From Ardenticatenaceae bacterium (GTDB lineage: Bacteria > Chloroflexota > Anaerolineae > Promineifilales > Promineifilaceae), in NCBI GenBank assembly GCA_020634315.1, contig JACKBV010000042.1:1-28279 (forward strand): a stretch of DNA of 28,279 bases. The letters are read 5' to 3'. Both the position numbers and the translations under genes were made by a program. Under the pieces are notes generated by a model. It saw only the letters and a program-made list of their open reading frames with translations, was not told the DNA's origin and made no database searches. Of the stretch, positions 1 through 8,642 are shown piece after piece (position 1 is the first letter of the stretch; every line of letters begins with the position of its first letter).

Positions 1-447
1 ACGCCATTAATTTTAGTGGGGGGAAAGGGGTGGTTGTATGATGAAATATTTGCACGGATTACCCAATTAGGGTTACAAAAGCGGGTACGCTTCACGGGAT
101 ATGTGGCGGATGCTGATTTGCCGCTTTGGTACAATGCAGCAACATTGCTGGCTTTTCCTTCTGTATATGAGGGATTTGGGCTGCCGGTGGTGGAGGCAAT
201 GGCGTGTGGTACGCCGGTTGTGGCGTCGCAAGTTTCATCAATCCCGGAAGCGGCAGGGGATGCGGGAATGCTATTTGATCCCCATGACAAGCACCAACTT
301 GCACAGGCGATAACGGCCGTTCTCTCAAACCCAGACCTGGCCGCGACGATGCGTGAACAAGGGCGGCAGCAGGCAAGCCGTTTTTCTTGGGAGCGTGCGG
401 GACAGGAAACGGCCGTTGTCTACCAACGTGCATTGAGGAATGTATGA
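1..447 (+). CDS. Glycosyltransferase family 4, C-terminal part (5' end outside window)
   Basis: The frame is open from the first base, so this is the C-terminal ~148 residues of a longer protein; the GTG at 16 is internal. It encodes the nucleotide-sugar-binding half of a GT-B glycosyltransferase. LILVGGKGW is the strand and loop opening the second Rossmann domain, and EGFGLPVVEAMACGTPVV is the GT4 donor-binding signature with its paired glutamates (E-x7-E). A DP.......AI helix and a final FSWERAG segment are typical of the family's C-terminus. It probably adds a sugar to a polyprenyl-linked glycan at the cytoplasmic face of the membrane. Its stop overlaps the start of the next gene by 4 nt (ATGA), so the two are co-translated. 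Two AACGGCCGTT palindromes fall in it (312 and 408), each read as T-A-V. The donor and acceptor cannot be told from this fragment. Confidence 0.9.
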   Translation, partial: TPLILVGGKGWLYDEIFARITQLGLQKRVRFTGYVADADLPLWYNAATLLAFPSVYEGFGLPVVEAMACGTPVVASQVSSIPEAAGDAGMLFDPHDKHQLAQAITAVLSNPDLAATMREQGRQQASRFSWERAGQETAVVYQRALRNV

Positions 448-1859
448 CAAGACGAACCATTCGCAATCTCACCGTCATCACCGATCTGGTTCTCATCAAC
501 ATCGCCTTTGTCCTGGCTTATATTGTGCGCTACCGTTTCCAATGGTTACTCGAAACCACATTTGTCGATCCCTACGAAAGCTACCTCTCCCAACAACTGC
601 TGCTTAATATTTTGCTGCTCATCACCTTTTCCCAAAACAAAGTGTGGCGGCGGCGGCGCGGCGAATTCTGGATCGACGAAATCTCGCGCGTTGGGTTTGC
701 CACAGCCACCAGCATTGCCCTCATGATGGCTTACACGTTTTGGTTTCGCCCGCTTGCCTTTTCGCGGCTCATGTTAATTTGGGCGCTGCTCTTTATCGTC
801 GTTTTCATTGGGCTGGCACGGCTGGCGCGGCGCGTCATGTTGGGCTTTCTCTATAATCGCGGCCAGCTTGTCGATCATGTATTGGTCATTGGCTCTGGTG
901 AAGTCGGCCGTGGCGTCATTCGCACTTTATTGGCCCGCCCCGATTTGGGCTACAAAGCTATCGGCTATTTGGACGACGGCTCTCGCGAAAACAACATTGG
1001 CCTGGGGCGCATCCCCCATATCGGTTCACTGATGGATGCAGATACCATTTTGTCTAACAATCCACAGCTGCACACCGTCTTTATCGCCCTTCCCGGCGAA
1101 ATGCACCGGGAGATTTTGTCCTTGCTGCGCCTTTGCCATGAACATAATGTGCGTGCCCAAGTTGTGCCAGATTTGCTGCAACTGAGTTTGAACCGCGTCG
1201 AATTTAACAACATGGCCGGCATTCCCACACTCGGCATCCGCGACATTCACATCAGCCGCGGGCAGCAGCTTCTAAAGCGGGCTATGGATTTGCTGATCGT
1301 CTTGATAGGCGGAATTCCGGCCCTGCTCGTGGGGTTGATCATCGCTGTCGCCATCAAACTCGATTCATCCGGTTCCGTTTTGTATGCGGCTGATCGGGTT
1401 GGTCGTCACGGCAAGCCGTTCAAAATGTATAAATTCCGCTCCATGATTGAGGATGCAGAGCAAAAGAAGGCGATGCTGCAACATTTGAACGAGGCAGATG
1501 GCCCAATTTTCAAAATCAAGGATGACCCACGCCTGACACGAATCGGCCGTGTCATTCGCCGCCTCAGTCTGGATGAGCTGCCGCAATTGATTAATGTACT
1601 TCGTGGGGAAATGAGTCTGGTGGGACCACGACCACCGCTGCCGGAAGAGGTTGCTGCCTACAAGCCATGGCATCGGCAGCGGTTGTCTGTTATTGGGGGA
1701 ATTACGGGATTGTGGCAGGTAAGCGGCCGTTCCGATTTAACGTTTGACGAGTTATGCCTGCTCGACATTTACTACATCGAAAACTGGTCGCTATGGACAG
1801 ACATCCGCATCCTGATGCAAACAATCCCACACGCCTTGTTTGGCAAAGGCGCTTATTAA
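444..1859 (+). CDS. Polyprenyl-phosphate hexose-1-phosphate transferase (WbaP/WcaJ type)
   Basis: Predicted integral membrane enzyme of 471 aa that moves a sugar-1-phosphate from a nucleotide sugar to undecaprenyl phosphate, the first step of exopolysaccharide or wall-glycan assembly. The N-terminus has four membrane segments (about residues 10-30, 50-66, 85-103 and 108-128). A CoA-binding-like Rossmann domain follows (VLVIGSGEVGRGVIRTLL). After a further hydrophobic segment (LIVLIGGIPALLVGLIIAV) comes the catalytic bacterial sugar transferase domain with FKMYKFRSM, the DDPRLTRIGR..RRLSLDELPQ stretch, LVGPRPPLPEEV and ITGLWQVSGRS. Length is normal for the long two-domain form. I chose ATG 444 because it overlaps the upstream stop and gives a natural MTRRT start before the first membrane segment; the frame is open further upstream. 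The end overlaps the convergent small gene by 4 nt. The sugar is unknown; glucose and galactose are common for the family. Confidence 0.93.
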   Translation: MTRRTIRNLTVITDLVLINIAFVLAYIVRYRFQWLLETTFVDPYESYLSQQLLLNILLLITFSQNKVWRRRRGEFWIDEISRVGFATATSIALMMAYTFWFRPLAFSRLMLIWALLFIVVFIGLARLARRVMLGFLYNRGQLVDHVLVIGSGEVGRGVIRTLLARPDLGYKAIGYLDDGSRENNIGLGRIPHIGSLMDADTILSNNPQLHTVFIALPGEMHREILSLLRLCHEHNVRAQVVPDLLQLSLNRVEFNNMAGIPTLGIRDIHISRGQQLLKRAMDLLIVLIGGIPALLVGLIIAVAIKLDSSGSVLYAADRVGRHGKPFKMYKFRSMIEDAEQKKAMLQHLNEADGPIFKIKDDPRLTRIGRVIRRLSLDELPQLINVLRGEMSLVGPRPPLPEEVAAYKPWHRQRLSVIGGITGLWQVSGRSDLTFDELCLLDIYYIENWSLWTDIRILMQTIPHALFGKGAY

Positions 1860-2275
1860 AAATCACCTTCGTCATCAGGGGCAGTTGGCTGATCCATTCT
1901 CAGCAGATCGCCATGATAATTAATAATGATGCGAAAGCCGAGCATTCCTAACATATTGCGTGCTTGCAGCGGAATTCCCTGCGCAATGATTTGATCCATG
2001 TCAATGTTGCGCAGCGAGGCATCAATTGCCGCCTTGGTGAACAAATCATCTTTCCCCATCATGCTCATCATTTGCTCGACCGCCATCTCTTTATTGCCTT
2101 CCAGTTGTTCCAGGAATATGCCTAACACCTGGCGGTCTACAGTTTCCGCGTCGATGTGCCGCAAAAATCCATTGTCATCCATGACATACTGTGCGTCTCC
2201 ACCGACATACTTTACAGGAACAAGCTGCCCATTTTCATCATAAACAAGTCCATCAAACATAGCTTGTCGTGACAT
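1856..2275 (-). CDS. Small conserved-looking protein of unknown function (139 aa)
   Basis: I do not recognise a named family. The protein is soluble, acidic (ending in PDDEGDF) and has no signal peptide or membrane segment. The N-terminal part (MFDGLVYDENGQLVPVKYVGGDAQYV) looks like short beta strands, as in a small sensor or binding module. The middle is helical and rich in methionine (EQMMSMMGKDDLFTKAAIDAS). ATG 2275 is preferred over an in-frame GTG at 2287 because GGAGAAG sits just upstream of the ATG. It is the only minus-strand gene among plus-strand wall genes, and its end overlaps the sugar transferase by 4 nt. A candidate promoter lies at 2324-2351. There is no context for a function beyond its position next to mreB. 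Confidence 0.8.
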   Translation of the reverse strand: MSRQAMFDGLVYDENGQLVPVKYVGGDAQYVMDDNGFLRHIDAETVDRQVLGIFLEQLEGNKEMAVEQMMSMMGKDDLFTKAAIDASLRNIDMDQIIAQGIPLQARNMLGMLGFRIIINYHGDLLRMDQPTAPDDEGDF

Positions 2276-2323
2276 GATCTTCTCCACTTACAATAAACTT
2301 AAACTTCGTGTTTCTCATTACGG

Positions 2324-2351
2324 ATAATACTCGTAACAAGGCACAAGGCAA
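2324..2351 (-). promoter_or_regulatory. Candidate sigma-70-type promoter for the 139-aa gene
   Basis: Read on the minus strand, TTGCCT (2346-2351) and TATTAT (2324-2329) are separated by 16 nt and lie about 50 nt upstream of ATG 2275. Box matches are moderate; the call rests on position and spacing only. Confidence 0.4.
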
Positions 2352-2434
2352 GGGGGTGGAGGCAGGATAGCTCATGCTGTATTAAGGTTACACCGTCTAT
2401 TTGGTGACAGTTTGGCGGTATTTTTGAGCAAAAT

Positions 2435-2461
2435 TTGTGCCCATGACACATGTGGTATAAT
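2435..2461 (+). promoter_or_regulatory. Extended -10 promoter of the mreB operon
   Basis: A perfect TATAAT at 2456-2461 is preceded by TGG, giving an extended -10 (TGN-TATAAT). The -35 is poor (TTGTGC at 2435-2440, 15 nt spacer), as is usual for extended -10 promoters. Transcription would begin near 2468 and leave a leader of about 65 nt before the TTG start of mreB at 2533. It is the only convincing promoter in the 2276-2532 gap and should drive the downstream shape genes. Confidence 0.6.
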
Positions 2462-2532
2462 CCAGCGGTTAGTTTAAACTTTGTGAAATTTAGAACGTAA
2501 ACTGGGTTTCCCAACAAAGCAGGTATTGAACG

Positions 2533-3594
2533 TTGTTTAGACCATTAGACTGGCTGCTCGGATTGTTCTCGTTGGACATTGGCATTGATCTGGGTACAGC
2601 AAACACGCTGGTATCTATTCGAGATCGGGGCATTGTCATCAATGAGCCATCCTGGGTAGCAATCAATAAGCGAACTCGCCGTCCTTTGGCGATTGGAGCA
2701 GAGGCTCGGGAGATGGTGGGACGGACGCCAAGTGACATTGTGGCGATACGGCCGTTACGCGATGGCGTTATCTCCGAATTCGAAATCACCGAAGCAATGC
2801 TCGACTACTTCATCAAAAAAGCACACGAGCAAATGCTCGTTCCCTTTCCCCGTCCACGTGTCGTCGTTGGCGTTCCCAGCGGCGTCACTGAAGTCGAAAA
2901 ACGCGCCGTCTATGACGCCACCATGAACGCCGGTGCCCGCGAAGCCTTCCTCATCGAAGAACCCATGGCCGCCGCCATCGGTGCCGGATTACCCATTAAC
3001 GAAGCTCGCGGCAGCATGATCGTTGACATCGGCGGTGGCACAACCGAAGTCGCCGTCTTTGCCATGACCGGCATCGTCGTCAGCCGTTCCATTCGTGTGG
3101 CTGGTGACGAAATGAACGAAGACATCACCAACTACGTCCGCAGCAAATACAACCTACTCATCGGCGAACGCATGGCCGAACGCGCCAAAATTGGAATAGG
3201 CTCAGCCTTCCCCCTCCCGGAAGAACGCACCATGACCATTCGCGGCCGCAATCTCATCAATGGGTTACCCCAATCTGTCGAGATCAGCAGCATCGAGCTG
3301 CGCGAAGCCATGTCCCCTTCCATCAACATCATCGTCGATACCGTGCGCGACACATTAGACGACACCCCACCCGAATTAGTCGCCGATCTCATGGAAGTTG
3401 GCATTTGCCTGGCCGGAGGTGGCGCTCAAATTCAGGGGTTAGCAGAACGCATTGAAGACATCGTCAAAATGCGCGTATGGGTCGCCGAAGATTCCATGAC
3501 TTGCGTTGCCCGTGGCGCAGGTCGCGTACTCGAAAACCTTGACCTGTGGGAACGCGCACTCGTTGGTCTGCATCGTGGCAGCACACACCACTAG
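2533..3594 (+). CDS. mreB: Rod-shape-determining protein MreB
   Basis: Bacterial actin homologue that polymerises under the inner membrane and positions the elongation peptidoglycan machinery. At 353 aa it matches the family length (about 345). Visible actin-fold motifs are phosphate-1 DIGIDLGTANTLV near the N-terminus, VVGVPSGVTEVEKRA in the middle, phosphate-2 DIGGGTTEVAVFAM and the adenosine motif ICLAGGGAQIQGL near the C-terminus. The N-terminal MFRPLDWLLGLFS is an amphipathic membrane anchor. The start is TTG 2533: it is the only in-frame start that leaves the normal distance to the DIGIDLG motif, and a weak AGGT lies upstream. It is first in mreB-mreC-mreD-PBP2 and is separated from mreC by a short stem-loop. 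No exact AACGGCCGTT copy occurs in it. Confidence 0.97.
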   Translation: MFRPLDWLLGLFSLDIGIDLGTANTLVSIRDRGIVINEPSWVAINKRTRRPLAIGAEAREMVGRTPSDIVAIRPLRDGVISEFEITEAMLDYFIKKAHEQMLVPFPRPRVVVGVPSGVTEVEKRAVYDATMNAGAREAFLIEEPMAAAIGAGLPINEARGSMIVDIGGGTTEVAVFAMTGIVVSRSIRVAGDEMNEDITNYVRSKYNLLIGERMAERAKIGIGSAFPLPEERTMTIRGRNLINGLPQSVEISSIELREAMSPSINIIVDTVRDTLDDTPPELVADLMEVGICLAGGGAQIQGLAERIEDIVKMRVWVAEDSMTCVARGAGRVLENLDLWERALVGLHRGSTHH

Positions 3595-3602
3595 GCAGGC
3601 TT

Positions 3603-3629
3603 GCTTAAAGGCGAGTTTAACCTTTAAGC
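3603..3629 (+). other. Stem-loop between mreB and mreC
   Basis: GCTTAAAGG (3603-3611) and CCTTTAAGC (3621-3629) form a perfect 9-bp stem with a 9-nt loop, ending 10 nt before the mreC ATG. There is no following T-run, so it is unlikely to be a full terminator. It occupies the place where a ribosome-binding site would be; mreC has no clear Shine-Dalgarno. A role in RNA processing or in lowering mreC expression relative to mreB is an inference. Confidence 0.45.
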
Positions 3630-3639
3630 CCATCTAGCT

Positions 3640-4503
3640 ATGAACCTGAATAATGCACCACAACGCATCCGTTGGGGCGTCATTGCTCTCCTCATTGGCA
3701 TCGCCATCTTCCTATCCATCTTGGATAATTCTGGCAATTTGGATAATGCCCTGGCTTTCTTACGCAACCCCTTGATCGCAATTCTCGACTGGACATCAGC
3801 GCGAACGGATACATTGGCCGATGCCCTTTCCGGGCCGCGCGATTTGCAAGAAGCCAAGACCGAAATTGAGCGTTTGCAAGAACGCCTCGATGCATTGGAG
3901 CGTGAAAACGAAGAACTGCGAGAAAGCCAGGGCGAAGCCCAATTACTTTTCGATCTCTTCAATCGTGCCCGTCAGGCGCCAGAACTGACGCGCGTCACAG
4001 CCAATGTCATTGGACAAGACACCAACCCTGCCATCCGCAGCATCATCATTGATAAAGGGTCAGAAGATGGCATATTGGTTGGCATGCCAGTTGAAAGCGC
4101 ACGCGGCTTGGTGGGGCGTGTTTTTCGCACAGCAGCAAAATCGTCACAGGTTGTCCTCATCACAGATAGCGCCAGTGCCATCCCGACCCGCCTGGGAACA
4201 TCACGCGCTACTGGCATTTTGCGCGGCGGTGGCCTGGGGGGATCCATGGCCATTGATTGGCTCGATCTCAAATATCAAGTTGAAATCGGCGAAGTGGTTT
4301 CTACATCTGGTTTAGGGGGGAAATTTCCTCAAGGCATCGTGATTGGGCGCGTAATTGAAGTTGAACGCCGTGAGGCAGAGTTATTTCAACGAGCCATTGT
4401 ACAACCGGCAGTGGATACAGAGTCTCTTGAGATCGTCTTTGTGATCACCGACTTCCAGCCCATCGAAACCGATATTTTCTCTGATACGACAGAAACGCCA
4501 TGA
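3640..4503 (+). CDS. mreC: Cell shape protein MreC
   Basis: Bitopic membrane protein of 287 aa that links cytoplasmic MreB to the periplasmic or extracellular PBP2-type synthase and activates it. A short cytoplasmic stretch is followed by one membrane helix (WGVIALLIGIAIFLSIL, about residues 11-27). Next comes a clear coiled coil (EIERLQERLDALERENEELRE, about residues 72-93) and then the MreC beta-barrel domain with GSEDGILVGMPVESARGLVG and TSGLGGKFPQGIVIGRV. Length and order are normal. The start ATG 3640 lies just after a stem-loop and lacks a good ribosome-binding site, while the stop overlaps the mreD start (ATGA at 4500). The last ~10 residues are a short acidic tail. Confidence 0.96.
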   Translation: MNLNNAPQRIRWGVIALLIGIAIFLSILDNSGNLDNALAFLRNPLIAILDWTSARTDTLADALSGPRDLQEAKTEIERLQERLDALERENEELRESQGEAQLLFDLFNRARQAPELTRVTANVIGQDTNPAIRSIIIDKGSEDGILVGMPVESARGLVGRVFRTAAKSSQVVLITDSASAIPTRLGTSRATGILRGGGLGGSMAIDWLDLKYQVEIGEVVSTSGLGGKFPQGIVIGRVIEVERREAELFQRAIVQPAVDTESLEIVFVITDFQPIETDIFSDTTETP

Positions 4504-5000
4504 GAACAAGTTTTTATCTAGCGGTTCCCATCATGATGCTCCTGTCTATTACACAATCTGCCATCATTGCCCGCTACCCACTGTTAGGATTTGTTCCACA
4601 ATTGTCCTTCCTGGTTGCGCTTTCTTGGGGACTGCTCCACGATGTTGAAGAAGGCGTCACCTGGGCTTTTGTCGGCGGTTTTTTTATCGACCTGTTTTCG
4701 GTAACACCGACTGGTGTCACGCCTTTTGTATGGATGATCGCCATATTGGTTGTGATCCAACTATCACAAATCTTCCCCACCAGTCGCTACATTATGCCAA
4801 CAATTAGTGGTGCCTTGGGAACCTTGCTCTATATCGCCATGCAAGTTTTGCTGCTCCGTCTCTTTGGTTACCAGAGCAGCCTGGAAACGGTCATTGCCTT
4901 GCTGCCACTATCTATCTTACACGGCATTCTCATCTTACCGGTTTACTGGCTCATGTATACTCTATTACAAAGGATACGGCCGCGCCGTGTAAGCTTCTAG
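4500..5000 (+). CDS. mreD: Rod-shape-determining protein MreD
   Basis: Small polytopic membrane protein (166 aa, usual size) of the elongasome, which associates with MreC. About five hydrophobic segments are visible: near residues 4-22, 30-47, 55-85 (two passes around GGFFIDLFSVTPTGVTPF), 100-122 and 135-158. The FFIDLFS...TPTG stretch resembles the conserved FxxDLxxxxxxG region of MreD proteins. Sequence conservation is low in this family, so the call rests mainly on topology, size and position between mreC and PBP2. Its ATG overlaps the mreC stop, implying coupled translation. Confidence 0.93.
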   Translation: MRTSFYLAVPIMMLLSITQSAIIARYPLLGFVPQLSFLVALSWGLLHDVEEGVTWAFVGGFFIDLFSVTPTGVTPFVWMIAILVVIQLSQIFPTSRYIMPTISGALGTLLYIAMQVLLLRLFGYQSSLETVIALLPLSILHGILILPVYWLMYTLLQRIRPRRVSF

Positions 5001-5030
5001 CTAATTATTGCTTTAATCAGGGTACAAACT

Positions 5031-7487
5031 ATGTCTCGCATGGGTTGGAAACGAATTGAAGAAATAGAATTACAGGAGAGTGATGACCCTGGAACACGCA
5101 GTCGCTTGTATTTCATGCGCATCTTCATTCTCATTATCTTTGGGCTGTTGCTGTATCGTGTTTATTGGTTACAACAGCAAACCGGTGATGAACTGACCCA
5201 ACTGGCCGAAGAAAATCAATTTGCCATTTTGCGTACTGATGCACCTCGCGGCGTTATCTTTGATCGCAACGGGGAGCCACTTGCCATTAACCAATCTAGC
5301 TTTAATGTCACTATCACTCCCGCATTTTTACCCGACACAGAAGAAGAAATCCGAGCAGTTTATGAGCGCCTGTCTGTGCTCACGGGAGTTCCTGTTACCA
5401 ATACCGTGCAACAAGAAGCACTCATCGCTGCGGCAAATCCAGAACTGGTCAGCTCTTACACGCGCATGGCCGAAATTTATGAAGCACCAGTCAGAGAAAC
5501 GTTGGATGAAGCCGGTATTGTCCCCCAACTACCAAACAGCATTGAAGCAATTGTTGCGGAGAATAGTTTTGCGCAATATGTTCCGGCTGTAATCACATCT
5601 GGTATTCCTATCACATTAGCCTATACCATTGAGCAAGAAAGTATCTTTTTGCCGGGAGTGCGCGTGATTCCGGAGCCATTGCGTTATTATCCGGCCGGCG
5701 AATATACGGCACACATTATGGGCTACATGGGGCCTCTCCCCAATGAGTTGTGGCTTGATCTAGTCGATGCAGATGGCAATCCCCGCTACGAACGAGATGA
5801 TCGTGTGGGATGGTCAGGGTTGGAATCCTCAATGGAAATAGAGTTGTCCGGGAAAAAGGGGGAACGCCGCATTGAGCAAGACTGGACCGGCCGTGAAGTA
5901 CGGCAAATCGGATTGGCGCAAGAACCAGCGGCCGGCCTTAATTTGCATCTGACACTAGACCTGGAATTACAGAAAGTTGCGACCGATATTCTGGGTCAAT
6001 ACCTGGAAGCGAATCGGACCACAGCCCGTGTAGATGAAATCACCGGTGAGCAAACATTCCCGGAAATTGAGCAGGCGGCGGCCGTTGTTCTTAACCCACA
6101 AACGGGCGAAGTGTTGGCGTTGGTCAGCTATCCACTATTTGATGACAATCGGTTTCAGACAGAAGTGCCGGTTGATTATTATCTGGGGCTGGCGCGTAAC
6201 GATTACACCCCTCTGGTTAATCACGCCATTACAGGGACATATCCGCCAGGCTCTACATTCAAGATAGTACCGGGGAGCGCCGCTTTACAAGAAGGGACAA
6301 TTACCGCTAACCGGTTATTGAATGCCCCAGGAGTTATTGAAATTGCCAACCGCTTTGCTCCCAACGATCCGGGGCGCGCGCAAACTTTTGTGTGCTGGGT
6401 GTACAGCACACCGAAGGGCAGCCATGGCGCAGTCAATATGTACACTGGCCTTGCTAACTCCTGTGATATTTATTTTTACAAAATCACAGGGGGGTTTGAT
6501 CAAGATAATGAGTACGTAGAAGGCGTTCATGTGGAAGGAATCAATACCTATGGAACGCAGTTTGGGTTTGGGCGTGTGCAAGGTATAGAACTGCCATTGG
6601 AATCGGAGGGCAACTTGCCAACGCGAGCCTGGAAAAGCCGGACGCAAGGTGAGCCATGGTCAACTGGTGATGATTACAATTTGGGGATTGGGCAAGGATA
6701 TATGACGGCAACGCCGTTACAAGTCGCGCAAATGGGCGCGGTGATTGCCAATGGCGGCTTTTTGTATCGCCCCACATTAATCCATCACATGACGGATGAG
6801 AATGGCAACGTCATCATTGTTGATGAGAACAGCGCGATTTTGGCAGTGGCACACCTTGGAAATAATGGTGAAACAGTTGTGACTGATGCGGATGGTAATG
6901 CCATTGAAAATAGTTTTGGCATCCGCTTTAATGCAAATGGCGAATATATTTTCCAGCCAGAAGTCATTGATACGTTGAGTGTTGATCGTGAATATATTGA
7001 TGTCATTGCTGAGGGGATGCGCCTGGTTAACACACGCAACAGTGATGAAGAGTTTTACACGGGCGCAACTTATGTCAATTGGTTGGAAGATGATTTTGGC
7101 ATTGTGACAGCGGGGAAAACGGGCACGGCCGAATACTGTGACAACATCGCCATTGAACGGGGTTGGTGCCGCTATGAAGACATTGCGCAAAAGCGCGTCC
7201 TGCCCACACACGCCTGGTATGTTGGCTTTGCCCCCTTTGAAAACCCGGAAATTGTCGTTGCCGTCTTTACCTTTAACGGCGGTGAAGGGTCTGCCTGGTC
7301 AGCCCCCGTTGCCTGCCACATCATGGCCGCCTATTTCAAAGTAGGGCAATATGCCGATCCCGGAACCTTTGTGGATGGGGAACCAGGGGCGCGTGCCTGT
7401 ACACCAACCTCTAGTTTTGGTTCATACTCCTTCACGCCAACGTGGCCCCTTGGACCAGACATCACAACAGAGACAAACGGGTCGTAA
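5031..7487 (+). CDS. mrdA: Penicillin-binding protein 2 (elongation-specific transpeptidase)
   Basis: Class B PBP that cross-links peptidoglycan during cell elongation and works with MreBCD and RodA. After a short cytoplasmic N-terminus comes one membrane anchor (LYFMRIFILIIFGLLLYRVYW, about residues 26-46), then the PBP dimerisation domain (start APRGVIFDRNGEPLA) and the transpeptidase domain. The catalytic motifs are complete: S408-T-F-K411 (PPGSTFK) with the acylated serine, S477-C-D479 (SxD rather than SxN, as in E. coli PBP2), and K696-T-G698 (AGKTGTAEY). At 818 aa it is longer than E. coli PBP2 (about 630). The extra length lies in the region after residue 130 and in a long stretch between SCD and KTG that includes repeated NGN/DGN-rich strands. 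No rodA is in the window. Thirty nt separate it from mreD. Confidence 0.95.
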   Translation: MSRMGWKRIEEIELQESDDPGTRSRLYFMRIFILIIFGLLLYRVYWLQQQTGDELTQLAEENQFAILRTDAPRGVIFDRNGEPLAINQSSFNVTITPAFLPDTEEEIRAVYERLSVLTGVPVTNTVQQEALIAAANPELVSSYTRMAEIYEAPVRETLDEAGIVPQLPNSIEAIVAENSFAQYVPAVITSGIPITLAYTIEQESIFLPGVRVIPEPLRYYPAGEYTAHIMGYMGPLPNELWLDLVDADGNPRYERDDRVGWSGLESSMEIELSGKKGERRIEQDWTGREVRQIGLAQEPAAGLNLHLTLDLELQKVATDILGQYLEANRTTARVDEITGEQTFPEIEQAAAVVLNPQTGEVLALVSYPLFDDNRFQTEVPVDYYLGLARNDYTPLVNHAITGTYPPGSTFKIVPGSAALQEGTITANRLLNAPGVIEIANRFAPNDPGRAQTFVCWVYSTPKGSHGAVNMYTGLANSCDIYFYKITGGFDQDNEYVEGVHVEGINTYGTQFGFGRVQGIELPLESEGNLPTRAWKSRTQGEPWSTGDDYNLGIGQGYMTATPLQVAQMGAVIANGGFLYRPTLIHHMTDENGNVIIVDENSAILAVAHLGNNGETVVTDADGNAIENSFGIRFNANGEYIFQPEVIDTLSVDREYIDVIAEGMRLVNTRNSDEEFYTGATYVNWLEDDFGIVTAGKTGTAEYCDNIAIERGWCRYEDIAQKRVLPTHAWYVGFAPFENPEIVVAVFTFNGGEGSAWSAPVACHIMAAYFKVGQYADPGTFVDGEPGARACTPTSSFGSYSFTPTWPLGPDITTETNGS

Positions 7488-7523
7488 ACAAAACAAGAGC
7501 GAAACGAGGAGGAAAAGGGTGCG

Positions 7524-8642
7524 ATGATCATTGGAGTAGATGCCAGCAGAGCTGTCAAAACGCAGCGCACCGGAACGGAAGGATACGCCTATTTTTTGAT
7601 AAATGCGCTTATTCCCCTGGCGCAGCAGGCCGGACATTGCCTACGGCTTTATTTTAACGAGCCGCCACCAGACGATTTGTTTCCGACCGGGCCGCATGTT
7701 GAGTCGGTTGTCATCCCATTCCCGCGCCTGTGGACACATCTGCGGTTGGCGCGTGAACTGCATAAACGGCCACCGGATGTTTTTTTTACACCAGCGCATG
7801 TCATCCCATTGACGTATCGGCAGCCGACCGTAGCAACGGTGCATGATTTGGGGTATCACCATTTTCCGCAAGCACATACGCGCAGCCAGCTTTGGTATTT
7901 GGAATGGAGCACAAGGCATAACGGCCGTTCCAGCCGCATGGTGATCGCCGATTCCCTGGCTACACAACAAGATTTAATTCGCTTCTACCACATTGAGCCG
8001 GACAAAATCCGCGTCGTTTACCCAGGCGTTGATCCGGACTTGCAGCCGGTGACCGAGACAGAAGAAATAACGGCCGTTTTGCAAAAATACGGCGTTACGC
8101 CCCCCTACCTGCTCTACTTGAGCACCTTGCAGCCGCGCAAAAACTTAATCCGCCTCATTCGCGCGTATGTGCAGAGCAACGTGCCCCATCAACTGGTCAT
8201 CGCCGGCAAAAAGGGATGGCTCGCCGAACCCATTCTGGATGAGATTTTCCACCTAGAATTGGCCGTCGCCAAGAAAATCATCATGCCCGGTTTTGTCCCC
8301 AACGAAGACAAAGGAGCCTTGATTTCTGGCGCAACCGCTTTGCTGTACCCATCCTTGTATGAAGGATTTGGCTTCCCCCTGCTAGAAGCGCAGGCGTGCG
8401 GCACGCCCGTCCTCGCCGCCAACAGCAGTTCCTTGCCAGAAATTGCCGGAGACGCAGCCCTGTTGGTGAATCCGCTGGACGTGAACGCCATTGCCGATGG
8501 CATTCGCCAATTGGCGCGAGACCCTTTGCTGCGACACGAATTAACGCAGCAGGGGCTTGAAAATGTGCGCCAATACACCTGGGAATTGGCGGCGCAGCAG
8601 GTACTGGCGGTTTTGGAAACGGCCGTTGTCCATGAGCATTAA
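7524..8642 (+). CDS. Glycosyltransferase family 4 (mannosyltransferase-like)
   Basis: Cytoplasmic GT-B glycosyltransferase of 372 aa, complete. The N-terminal domain starts MIIGVDASRAVKTQRTGTEGYAYFL, the opening found in GT4 enzymes acting on lipid-linked glycans. VATVHDLGYHHFP is the usual HDL region, LYLSTLQPRKNL opens the C-terminal domain, and YEGFGFPLLEAQACGTPVL is the E-x7-E donor site. AGGAGG at 7507-7512, 11 nt before the ATG, supports the start. It is similar in layout to the truncated GT4 at the window start (shared IPEAAGDA / LPEIAGDA and DP stretches), so the two are probably paralogues. It follows PBP2 by 36 nt and overlaps wecG, suggesting a part in a wall-linked polysaccharide made alongside elongation. 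Three AACGGCCGTT palindromes lie in it (7920, 8069 and 8618). Donor and acceptor are unknown. Confidence 0.93.
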   Translation: MIIGVDASRAVKTQRTGTEGYAYFLINALIPLAQQAGHCLRLYFNEPPPDDLFPTGPHVESVVIPFPRLWTHLRLARELHKRPPDVFFTPAHVIPLTYRQPTVATVHDLGYHHFPQAHTRSQLWYLEWSTRHNGRSSRMVIADSLATQQDLIRFYHIEPDKIRVVYPGVDPDLQPVTETEEITAVLQKYGVTPPYLLYLSTLQPRKNLIRLIRAYVQSNVPHQLVIAGKKGWLAEPILDEIFHLELAVAKKIIMPGFVPNEDKGALISGATALLYPSLYEGFGFPLLEAQACGTPVLAANSSSLPEIAGDAALLVNPLDVNAIADGIRQLARDPLLRHELTQQGLENVRQYTWELAAQQVLAVLETAVVHEH

